DNA from: Spirodela intermedia
Taxonomy: Eukaryota; Streptophyta; Magnoliopsida; Alismatales; Araceae
DNA length: 64,000 nucleotides
NCBI GenBank assembly: GCA_902729315.2
Contig: LR746265.1
Location: 9,047,392-9,111,391, forward strand
Direction: 5' to 3'
Positions within the stretch are counted from its first letter, which is position 1, and each line of letters starts with the position of its first letter. The notes below the pieces were generated by a model. That model ran no database searches, was not told where the DNA came from, and saw only the letters and a list, made by a program, of their open reading frames with translations. The position numbers and the translations under genes were made by a program. This document shows, piece after piece, positions 1 to 9,887 of the stretch.

Positions 1-801
1 CTTGACATCTACACCTTTATTTCCCTTTTTCACAAATTTTAAATATATTTTCTTTTCTTTTTTTAGTTTAAAATTCATAAAAAATCTTATTCTTTGAGAA
101 CATTTCTAAAATATTACGTTTATATTATATTACATCCCTATGATTGACCTAAAAAATCTCCACTATTTTTAGAACTTTGATTAAATTATAATTGATATAA
201 TTATTAAAAAATACTTCTAAATATCTAAAAATTAGTATTTTCTAGTTTTATAAATTTTAAATTTGTGTGGTTTACTAAACAAGGGATATTTTAGGTATTA
301 AAATTATTAAAACTTTTCAAAGGCTGTGACCCCAGGTTTAGTCCCACATTTGATTATATTCCGAGTTTTGAGGTTGATATATAGTAATACTAGACTTGAT
401 AATCAATGTGTCCCTTTCTCACATGTGTACGGTCGCTCTTTGTCGCATGCCCGACTGGCCATTGATGATGTGGAAGGGGAGTGACACAAATGTGTCACCT
501 ATCGGTCCGTCTTTAGCCACTCAAGCCCTTACTCACGATTTTGCCTATCTATGCTTCCAACCCACTTGTGGGTTCGACTAGGCGGCAAGTTTCCTCTTTC
601 TTCTATCTTTTTATTTTTTTTGTCTTCATTTACCTCAAAAATAAGATTATAAAAATTATATAAATTCACATAAGATCCCATAATTAGCCAAATTAACCAA
701 CTAAAAACTATTTTTCATAATTTGAAATAAATATAAGTCTATTTATCATGAGTTAAGATTAAAACTATAAAATATTACCTCATGATAATGAAGACTTATC
801 A
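1..801. repeat. Composite of two LTR halves joined in opposite orientation (copy 1, left-truncated)
   Basis: The first ~270 bases match the 3' half of the family LTR in plus orientation. After a short unmatched stretch (about 270-320) the sequence matches the 5' half of the same LTR in minus orientation and ends at 801 with the reverse complement of the LTR start (GACTTATCA). The same composite with the same junction recurs at 15183-16106 and 31763-32700, so it formed before those copies multiplied. It holds no gene. Confidence 0.7.
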
Positions 802-1022
802 ACCATCTTCACTAAAGTATGTATTTTTGATTAACATCAAGCTTATCCAATGATTATATCATCATATTTGTCTAAGGATCAAGAGAATAGATTACTTGAT
901 GTACTTAGGACATAGAGAGAGGTGATTGGCTGGTCTCTAGCAGATATTTGAGGACTTGATCTATTTGTGTGTATGCACATAATTTATCTTGAGGATAACT
1001 ATCATTTCTTTTTATGCATTTC
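802..1022 (+). other. 3' internal sequence of older element P, left of element A
   Basis: Non-coding. Closely matches 32701-32929 and 38855-39019, which carry the same text up to the insertion point. Ends with the 5-bp target ATTTC (1018-1022) directly before element A. The uninterrupted version of this site is near 32925. Confidence 0.7.
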
Positions 1023-1338
1023 TAATAAGCCTTCATTATCATGAGTTAATAATTAGTAAATAATATAGTTTTAGCCTTAACTCATGATAAATAGACTTAT
1101 ATTTGTGTTAAAGTGTGAAAAGTTGTTTTCAGTTGATTAATGTGAATTTTTAGGTAATTATGTGATTTTATATGAATTTATTTGATTTTTACAGTCTTGC
1201 TTTCGAGATAAATGAAGAAAAAGAAATAAAAATAAAATGAGGGGGGGACCCGCCGGCCAGCCGGGCTCGCAAGCGGGTCAGAAGCTCAGTCGGGGAGTAG
1301 CCGCGAGTAGGGGCTTGAGTGGCTTGGACCGATAGGGG

Positions 1339-1453
1339 CACGTGTGCGCCACTCCCCTTCCATGCCACCGATGGCCAGCCGGCTGTGGGGCAAGGAGTGG
1401 TCGTACATGCGAGAGAGAGAACTTTTCTTAGAAAGCTAACATTACTATATATT
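1339..1453 (+). promoter_or_regulatory. Core promoter of the 5' LTR of A (G-box and TATA box)
   Basis: CACGTG at 1339-1344 is followed by TATATATT at 1446-1453, about 100 bp apart. A second ACGT core lies between them in most family LTRs (CCACGTCACC; here changed). This is the expected U3 arrangement, with transcription starting just after the TATA box. Activity is inferred. Confidence 0.6.
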
Positions 1454-2347
1454 CGCCCGAAAAATCGGCGCACAACCGATATGTGACTAAACCCGCATCA
1501 CACCTTCCTCAGAAGGGGCGGACAACCGACGCCGGTTCGAATCCTCCCAGAGTCAAAATTCATATATTTTTATCTGATTATCGCGACTTTCTTGCAGATC
1601 GCCGATGAAGGATTAAGCAACGAGAATCGCTGGATCATCGGCAAAAATCTCGTCAACGCGATTTGCGAAGCATTGCTACTAAAATTGCTGAACGATTCAC
1701 GATAAAAGGATCGCGAATCCATCGAGTAAATCATCTCCGATTGATCGACGAACAAGCCGTCGTCGGGAAGAGGACGATCCGCCGGGAGACGAGTCACCAC
1801 TTCCTAAGAGTGTACCAGATGCGATGAAGAGCCTCCTCTTGCTGTGCGGACCTGAGGATGAAGCTCCCTAACACGCGCCCCACGTCCATCCAGCTCCTCT
1901 CTGTCGGGTGACAGCCGCTGGAGAGTCGCAAAGTCGCCGTTTTCTTGCTCCGCCGGGTGACAGCCGCCAGAGACGATTCGACGACCCATTCCATTAATCT
2001 CTAGACTTTGCAAGGAGATTTCGAGATTGCCCACGTCATCTTTGTCCAAAGAGAGCCTTCAAGGCCACGGACACTACACGACGATCCTCCCGAATGCTTA
2101 GGATTCCGGTGCATCGCCGACGCATCGCCGTCGCGATGTCGGGACTCTGTTCTCCTGCTTTTAACTTAATTTACGCTTCATTTAGTGATAATTTTTGTGA
2201 TTTTAATTTACCAAAATATACTTTGTTCTATTACGATTCTTCTGGCTTTTACAGATCTTAATTTGATCAATTAAATCATCTGTAATCGCTTACGTAAGAA
2301 TCGTCGGGCAGAACTCTGTTTTCGCCCGATTCGCATTTGCCGGATGT

Positions 2348-2355
2348 TGACGTCA
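2348..2355 (+). promoter_or_regulatory. TGACGTCA bZIP-type palindrome in LTR of A
   Basis: A perfect TGACGTCA lies about 900 bp downstream of the TATA box, so probably within transcribed LTR. In better preserved copies (for example 22066-22082) a second TGACG follows 12 bp later, resembling the paired TGACG of as-1 elements bound by TGA factors. Confidence 0.45.
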
Positions 2356-2658
2356 TCCTAACGTCCGCACCCTTATTTCTTTTTTTCGTGAATTTTAAAT
2401 ATATTTCCTTTTCATTTCTTAGTATAAAATTCATATAACATAGTATTCTCTGAGGAAAATTCTGAATAATTACCAGATATTATATTACATCCCTCTAATC
2501 GACCTGGAAAATTATTGCTATTTTTGGAAATTGTATTGAATTATAGTTGATATATTTGTTCAGAAATACTTCTAAATATCTAAAAATTCGTATTTTCTAG
2601 TTTTATAAATTTAATATTTGCATGATTTAATATACAACGACTAAGTCACGTCAAATTT

Positions 2659-2676
2659 TTGCGCCGTTGCCGGGGA
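2659..2676 (+). other. Primer binding site (tRNA-Asp type), element A
   Basis: Five bases after the LTR, this 18-mer matches TGGCGCCGTTGCCGGGGA except for one base at its second position. It is complementary to the 3' end of plant tRNA-Asp, the usual primer of Athila elements. Confidence 0.8.
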
Positions 2677-2864
2677 TGTATTGCATAATATTTAGTATTT
2701 TTCTATTTTTCTCTTCGAGTACACAAAAAAATTTAACTCTTGTTTTATTTTCTTTTTGCCGATTTTTTTTAGAAAAAGTGAACGAAAAGAAGCAAGACAA
2801 GGACTGGAGCATCCTGAAGGAGGGTAACAATTACTAATTTTTTCCTTCGAATTTATTGATTTTT

Positions 2865-5324
2865 ATGCATGGTAGAAGATCCTTGCATCCAAGGCTAGAA
2901 AATCTTTTCATTATTTCATTCAAAAATAAAAATCCGAAAGAAAAATTAATTTTGATAGATCCTGAAGAAAGTACAGGTCAAACTGAGAACAATCCTATGG
3001 CCATGAAAAATTATTATATCCCTAATTCATTTCAAAGAGCATCCAATATTAGAGTCCCATTAGCACCCAATGTTAAATTCGAAATAAATCTAGGAATTTT
3101 TCAAATGCTCCCTAATTTTCATGGATTGCCTTTAGAAGAACCTCATCAGCACTTAAATAAATTTCATATGGTCTGTGATTTAGTTAATCTCCCTCAAGTT
3201 ACACCAGAAATTATTAAGATGAAATTATTTCCTCATACACTTAGGGACAAAGCTAGCCATTGGCTATCCACATTAGATAGAGAATTAACTAGCTGGAAAG
3301 ACATAGAACAGGCCTTTCTTCGAAAATTTTATCCCTTAGGAAAAACTCAAAATATGAGAAAACATATATGGAATTTTTCTCAAAGACTAGGAGAAACTTT
3401 ACATGAGACATGGGAAACATTCAAAGATTTACTTAGAAAGTGTCCTCATCATGCTATACCTAAGTGGCAGCTCAATAGAATTTTTTATGATGGATTATTA
3501 GAACAACATAGAAATAGGGTTGATTCTATATGTGGAGGAGCTTTTATGGAGGAAACCCCTAATGAGATTTACAGTCTTTATAAAAATTTAAGTGAAAATT
3601 CTAGAGATCAAGCCTCTTTTGAATTATATGACAAGGATAAGAAGAGAGGAATTCATGAATTGCATCATGATAATGAATCTAAATTTAGAAATGAGGTTAA
3701 TCAGATTAATCAAAGATTAGAAAAACTTGATTTGCTTATTGACAATATTAGAAAGCCTCTTAACCCTCAATTTAATTCAAATAGTGCAGGTCCTATGTAT
3801 GGTGAAAATGATCATTTCGAATTTCAATATCATCATAGGCAAGAACAAGTGCAGGTACCCCACGATTTTAGTAAAAATAGAGAATATTTTTCTAATTCTT
3901 ATAATCCTAATTGGGGAAATAATTTTTCGTGGAGAAACCCAAATAATATTCAAAATCCAGAAGCACTTAGATCCAATTCACATTTTGAATTTCGTCCAAA
4001 ACAAGAAAACAGATTTCAAAAAAATCAGTCCTCTCAAATCCAACTTGATGCTATGAAAATGATGCAGCAAATGAGCCAAATGATGCAACAAACTATGAAT
4101 CAAATGATGCTGCACCAGAAACAAATTATAGAGGCTCTTGGGAATAAGAGTGAAGAGGGACAGCCACCTAGTCAGCTCATAGAAAATTCAGGAAACTATC
4201 CAACAATAGGATTTCAGCAAAGAGAGTCTAGCTGGATAAATTTAGAAAAAAACCCACGAAATGAAAATGTTAGGACAGTGAATACATTGATTGAGAATAT
4301 TTTACCTGATCCTTATTTCCAATTATTAGAAGAAATTGATGAGCCATTAGAAGTAAATGAGAATATTAAGGCTGAAAATATAGTAGCAGAAAATTTGAAT
4401 AAAATTATTTATTGCTCACAATTGATGAATAAATATAGTGAGGATGATGAGGAGAAAGAGCCCTTAGATGAAAAAACAGCAGCTGATCATGGAAAAATCA
4501 TCCAAATTTTAGTAGAAGGGAGTAAGGACAGAAATGAAGAGAAACATATTTCAGGTGAGGAAAAATCAGTTGATTTAGGAGATGTAGGAGACGAAATTAA
4601 TAAATCTAATCATAATTTTCCAACCATGGATGTTGATGATGATGTATATCATATACCGAAATTAAAAGATAGCTCTTGGGAAGATGAAGAATTTGATGAG
4701 TTGAGAAACGAAAAGCTAGAAAATAATTTGATTCAACTAATGGGGAGAAACGAAAATAATGAATATGAATATAGAGATAATTTTGGAGGAGAAAATTTGA
4801 ATTTTACTGAATTCATTAGATCTAAGATTAAAGAAGACAATCCTTCCATCCTTCAAAACCTACAGCCCATTAGAATTATTTCTAAGCTTGAAATATTTCA
4901 CTCCTCGCAAATTGAACAAATATGTATGGAAGATAAAACGGAGCACGGGAAGATTATGTAGATAAAAGAACACATTAAGAAATGGGTGAGTGGAAGAATT
5001 AGAGATATCAATTTAGATGAAAAAATTCTAGATTGGGTAAGAGCTAATTTGAAAATTATATGGCCTGATCACATTTTATGGTCTATTAATACAAAGTATT
5101 TATTAATGAATGAGAGCCTTACAAAACAAGATAGAAATGAGGAAAGATTCTTTTCAAAATGGAAATATTATTTTTGGGAAGATTTTGTTAATTTTGTTTT
5201 GGCTGAAAGTATGTCAAGGTATATATATGAAGTATATGAATTTATGCTAAATCTGAAAAAGAATATCATGAAACTTACCTTGGGATACAAATATATTTTG
5301 ATGGCCATAGATCATCTTATATGA
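2865..5324 (+). pseudogene. gag-X polyprotein of element A (one in-frame stop)
   Basis: One frame from ATG 2865 to TGA 5324, about 820 codons, broken only by TAG at 4959-4961; copies C and F have CAG there. Residues about 50-200 form a plant Retrotrans_gag domain (HWLSTLDREL, AFLRKFYPLG, ETWETFKDLLRKCPHH). A short coiled-coil-like stretch follows (NQINQRLEKLDLLIDNIRKP), then a Met/Gln-rich tract at about 400-425 (MMQQMSQMMQQTMNQMM). No CCHC zinc knuckle is visible. From about residue 480 the protein leaves the gag-pol path seen in B and becomes acidic (SEDDEEKEPLDE, DSSWEDEEFDELRNEK). It ends in an aromatic, basic region (KIIWPDHILWSIN, KWKYYFWEDFVNF, SRYIYEVYEF). I do not recognise this C-terminal part. 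gag assembles virus-like particles in the cytoplasm; the job of the X region is unknown. Confidence 0.85.
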
Positions 5325-5364
5325 TCTAAGAGCTGTCCAGCTGAAGACATTAAATACAGCGCTG

Positions 5365-5382
5365 CATGGGAGGCAACCCATG
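5365..5382 (+). other. Conserved hairpin after gag-X
   Basis: CATGGG-AGGCAA-CCCATG, a perfect 6-bp stem and 6-base loop 40 bases after the ORF. The same hairpin follows gag-X in E (25098-25115), E' (62545-62562) and F (34442-34459, loop on the opposite strand), and follows pol in B (46238-46255). Confidence 0.6.
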
Positions 5383-6892
5383 GTTTTTATTTCATTCTGT
5401 CTGATTTTTTTAAGTTCTGTTTTTCTTAGAATTTCGCAATACTTGTTTCTGTATTTGTTTTTTCGAAAAAGTGTAGGAGGAGGAGTGTAAGACGAAGTGG
5501 AAAATTAAAAATAAGGTTGAGGTGATGTCTTTCGGAGCTTTATCATTTATGACAACATTTTTAATGCTTAACTTTGCATATCTACATGCTTCACGTGAAA
5601 ATTATATTTTCTGTATATTCTGTTTCGATTTTTTTGTGTCATTGAGGACAATGTCATTCATTATTAATTTATGCTGTAAGACGATTAAGAACATGTGTTT
5701 GCATTTTATTCAACTTAGAACAGCAACTAAAAAAAATAAAAAATAAAATAAAATTCAGAAAAACTGCAACATCTATTTTCTGGTTTTCTGTCAAGAACAA
5801 CAGACTGTCAAAAACAGCAAACGAAAAAACAACCTGAAATTTGAAATTATAGAGACCCTTTTCTCAAATTTCAATCCCCTAGACATATACTACTGAAAAT
5901 CGAAATTACAGCTATAAAGAAGATAGTTTTGATTTATTTTTGACAAATTTATTGCTGCTAAAATAGAACTGAAAATAGAAAACAGAATTGTCAGAACTAT
6001 CTAATTTGCAAATTTCTTACATCATATTGCATGCATTAAATCAATTAGATTGATTGATACCAAAAGATACTAGGAAGATTATTATTGAGTCAAAAGAATG
6101 ATTTAGTAGCATGAAATGTTAGAATACTCCTTGGATACATGATAGATAACATGGATTTGATTTTACAGATTTTCACTTCATGATCTTGATGGATAATATT
6201 TACTTGATGTGAAAATTTGATTGATCATTTGAGTTTAATGAAGATTTTTGCACCCTGATCTATAGGACCTGTGAGGAGAAATCACTTATTTCGAGAAAAA
6301 AAAAAAAGAGAGAGCAATGTGAAAAATCTAGAAACGAAGACTACACATGGAGGGTGTGAGACATCATTCTCATTGTCGAAAATCGTGTATAGAAAAACAC
6401 TTGCTGCAAAATAAGTGGATAAAGTGAAAGCCCTGAAAATGAAGAGTACACATGGAGGCTGTGAGACATCATTCTTATTGTCGAAATTTGTCTATAGGAA
6501 AAGCTACTTATCCACTATATATAAAGAAAGAAGAAATATAGTGCAAACTTCAAAAATCAAGCCATAGAAAAAGGGAAATGTAGGATCAATATTATTCTTG
6601 GATGAGTATTGATAATTGGAACATCTTGTAAATACATCTATGAGTGAAGAAGTGATAAAGATGTGAATAGAAGAAGTGAAGTCTAGATTGTTATTCCAAG
6701 AAGTGTTTAAACATTTAAGCGCTTGACATCATTCTAAAATACTTGATATAAGAATCCAAAGTGTCTAAAGGTGCATCATTTCTAATTGTATTTTTTTTCT
6801 TTCTGTATTGAAATATGATGTTTGAGATTTGTAAATTTTTATTTTCGTAATTCCATTGCTAAGGGACTAGCAATGATTTAAGTTGGCGGGTG
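5383..6892 (+). other. 3' untranslated region and polypurine tract of element A
   Basis: No supported gene. CATTGAGGACAATG at 5640-5653 is an inverted repeat that in B, E, E' and F is followed by a G-run; that G-run is deleted here. Two similar ~60-bp blocks at 6336-6395 and 6441-6500 form a tandem repeat with 105-bp spacing. The polypurine tract at 6878-6892 is partly decayed (GGCGGG for GGGGGG). Confidence 0.65.
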
Positions 6893-8522
6893 TGATAAGT
6901 CTTCATTATCATGAGTTAATAATTAGTAAATAATATAGTTTTAACCTTAACTCATGATAAATAGACTTATATTTGTGTTAAAGTGTGAAAAGTTGTTTTC
7001 AGTTGATTAATGTGAATTTTTAGGTCATTATGTGATTTTACATGAATTTATTTGATTTTTACAATCTTACTTTTGAGATAAATGAAGAAAAAGAAATAAA
7101 AATAAAATGAGGGGGGGACCCGCCAGCCAACCGGGCCTGCAAGCGGGTCGGAAGCTCAGTCGGGGAGTAGCCGCGAGCAGGGGCTTGAGCGGCTTGGACC
7201 GATAGGGGCACGTGTGCGCCACTCCCCTTCCATGTCACCGGTGGCCAGCCGGCTGTGGGGCAAGGAGTGGTCGTACACGCGAGAGAAAGAACTTTGCTTA
7301 GAAAGCTAACATTACTATATATTCGCCCGAAAAATCGGCGCACAACCGATGTGGGACTAAACCCGCATCACACCTTCCTCAGAAGGGGCGGACAACCGGC
7401 GCAGGTTTGAATCCTCCCAGAGTCAAAATTCATATATTTTTATCTGATTATCGCGACTTTCCTGCAGATCGTCGATGAAGGATTAAGCAACGAGAATCGC
7501 TGGATCATCGGCAAAAATCTCGTCAACACGATTCGCGAAGCATTGTTACTAAAATTGCTGAACGATTCACGATAAAAGGATCGCGAATCCATCGAGTAAA
7601 TCATCTCCGATTGATCGACGAACAAGCCGTCGTCGGGAAGAGGGCGATCCGCCGGGAGACGAGTCGCCACCTCCTGAGAGCGTACCAGATGCGATGAAGA
7701 GCCTCCTCTTGCTGTGCGGACTTGAGGATGAAGCTCCCTAACACGCGCCCCACGTCCATCCAGCTCCTCTCTGTCACGTGACAGCCGCTGGAGAGTCGCA
7801 AAGTCGCCGTTTTCTTGCTCCGCCGGGTGACAGCCGCCGGAGACGATTCGACGACCCATTCCATTAATCTCTAGACTTTGCAAGGAGATCTAGAGATTGC
7901 CCACGTCATCTTTGTCCAAAGAGAGCCTTCAAGGCTGTGGACACTACACGACGATCCTCCCGAATGCTCAGGATTCCGGTGCATCGCCGACGGATCGCCG
8001 TCGCGACGTCGGAACTCTGTTTTCCTGCTTTTAACTTAATTTACGCTTTATTTAGTGATAATTTTTGTGATTTTAATTTACCAAAATATACTTTGTTCTG
8101 TTACAATTCTTCTGGCTTTTACACATCTTAATTTGATTAATTAAATTGTCTGTAATCGCTTACGTAAGAATCGTCGGGTGGAACTCTTTTTCCACCCGAT
8201 TTGCGTTCGCCGGGCGCTGACGTCATCCTAACGTCCGCACCCTTATTTCCTTTTTTTGTGAATTTTAATATATTTCCTTTTCATTTCTTGGTATAAAATT
8301 CATATAAAATAGTATTCTCTGAGGAAAATTTTGAATAATTACCATATATTATATTACATCCTTGTGATTGACCTGGAAAATTACCGCTATTTTTGGAACT
8401 TTTATTGAATTATAATTGATATATTTGTTCAGAAATACTTCTAAATATCCAAAAATTCGTATTTTCTAGTTTTATAAATTTTATATTTGCATGATTTAAT
8501 ATACAATGACTAATTCACGTCA
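6893..8522 (+). repeat. 3' LTR of element A
   Basis: 1630 bp, TGATAAG...TCA, collinear with the 5' LTR at 1023-2653 with scattered substitutions. Confidence 0.92.
7440..7883 (-). other. Conserved antisense ORF in 3' LTR of A
   Basis: 147-codon open frame antisense to the LTR. From MGRRIVSGGCHPAE onward it matches antisense ORFs at 19633-20052, 55425-55844, 56980-57399 and 48432-48758. It is rich in Gly, Arg and Ser at the start and ends in KVAIIR. No known domain. GC-rich repeated DNA can stay open by chance, so coding is unproven. Confidence 0.3.
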
Positions 8523-9077
8523 ATTTTCTTACTAGCTTTTATTTTAGACATATTTTATTAGTCGAGTGCTTTAGTTAGAACCATTCAGGGGCAACAGTGT
8601 AGTAGATGGGGCATAAAAATCAGAATTTTCTTCTCTTTTCCCTTCTCTCACATGCATTAAGGACAATGCAAGACTTAAGTAGGGGGGAGGTTATCTCTTC
8701 CTTCATTTGCATGCATTAGAGATAATGCATCATTCAAGTAGGGGGGAGAACAAAAAAAATTCAAAAATGTTATGAATATTTTAAAACTTTTGCTGCATTG
8801 ATTATTGCACAAACACGTATGCTTAAACGAACAAAGCCTAATGCTCCTTTAAAAGGGTAAGTCAATTAGAAAAGTTTACCTTCTCTAGATTAGGGGTGTG
8901 GATCTCATGAAAAAAAGATAGGTGAATTCTTTACCATGATCATTATTCTTTGAAGTATGAAGGAATTTTAGGTTGTATTCATGGGTATGTGGTGCGATAA
9001 TAAATGGCTAATGATAGTATATTGTGGACGAAAACGATTGAACTAGATCATCTTAGTCTAGTTATTATGTTGTGGTT
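8523..9077 (+). other. P internal sequence right of element A
   Basis: Non-coding. Nearly identical to 49423-49977. Holds two G-run tracts (GTAGGGGGGAG near 8680 and 8739), each preceded by an AT-rich repeat of the type ATTAAGGACAATGC. These look like relics of a duplicated polypurine tract. Confidence 0.6.
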
Positions 9078-9854
9078 GATAAGTCTTCATTATCTGTATT
9101 TACCTTATATTTATCAATATTTAGTGCATAAAATTAATAGAAATAATACATGTTACATTTAATTTGTACGTATTCAGAACATAAACATGCATTTTAATAT
9201 TTTTAATATTATTTTAAGATAATTAATTTTAAATAATTATGCATGAAATATTTTTTATGTGAGTTTTAGGATTTTCTAGAATTTATTCTGGATTTTCTGA
9301 ATTTTTCTAGAATTTCTCATAATTTCTAAGAGTTTTTGATATTTTTTAGGAATTAATAAAGGTCTAAAATAAAAGAAAATCAGAATGAGTTGGGCTGGGC
9401 CGAGCCAAGTGACCCAATGGGCCAGAATATTCAGAGGCTAAAAGTTAAACCATCAACAGGTCGACAGTGGAAGTAGAACCGACGAGTTAGCATGAGACTT
9501 AAGCAGATGTGGGACACGTGGCCCACACGGATTCGACGACATTTCAATGGACATCGTGAACAGAAATTGGCACAATTTATGTCAGACCCTAGAGAGAAAT
9601 GTAATTGGAGATCCGTACCTAATGGCAGAACGTAAAAGAGGAGCGGGTGATAGAGTGAGGCTGTCATTGATGTCTCTTTCTTTCGCGCCTTTTCTCACTC
9701 CCTTTGTCTGTCTGCTCTCTCTCACTCTATCTTGCTCTCGCTTTCTTTCTGTGGATGCGTCCTCGCTCTACGAAGCACGGCAGAGTTCGGACAGCCGGCC
9801 GCCTTCTCCTCTCCTCTCCGTCGAGTTCTTCTGCATCCCTTCCTCGCTCGCACT
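9078..9854 (+). repeat. P LTR or kinase-gene promoter region (copy 1, truncated)
   Basis: Starts TGATAAGTCTTCATTATC like the family LTR, then diverges. Matches 49978-50755. It goes from AT-rich DNA through TGGGCT/TGGGCC motifs and GGACACGTGGCC into a CT-rich leader. Either the 5' part of an LTR of element P, or the promoter of the kinase gene, which lies downstream in the second copy. Cut at about 9854 by element C. Confidence 0.5.
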
Positions 9855-9887
9855 GAATTTAATGTCTTCAGTTGGACAGCTCTTAGA

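Larger units (their letters stand above)
1023..2653 (+). repeat. 5' LTR of element A
   Basis: 1631 bp, ending TCA beside the primer site. The first base pairs read TAATAAG where other copies have TGATAAG. Contains a terminal hairpin, G-box, TATA box, a B-box-like GGTTCGAATCC motif and a TGACGTCA element. Confidence 0.92.
1023..8522 (+). mobile_element. Element A: Athila-like LTR retrotransposon, gag-X only, no pol
   Basis: Two LTRs (1023-2653 and 6893-8522) enclose a primer binding site, a long gag-containing ORF, a 3' untranslated region and a polypurine tract. The TSD is ATTTC on the left and ATTTT at 8523-8527, so one base has changed. No protease, reverse transcriptase, RNase H or integrase is present in about 4.2 kb of internal sequence. 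LTR plus primer site plus gag without pol fits the published TR-GAG class. It would need enzymes in trans, probably from an element like B. The gag has one in-frame stop (TAG 4959-4961), so it is the best preserved gag-X copy here. Confidence 0.9.

Noticed and set aside
1500-1560. Functional tRNA gene in the LTR
   Set aside because: Only the B-box-like motif is convincing; no A-box, anticodon arm or acceptor pairing.
3727-4056. Ile/Leu-rich frame inside gag
   Set aside because: A +1 shadow of gag; the same shadow appears in other copies only because gag does.
5522-5746. Small ORF after gag-X in A as a possible env-like gene
   Set aside because: Only 74 codons, runs across the CATTGAGGACAATG motif, and not open in B, E or F.
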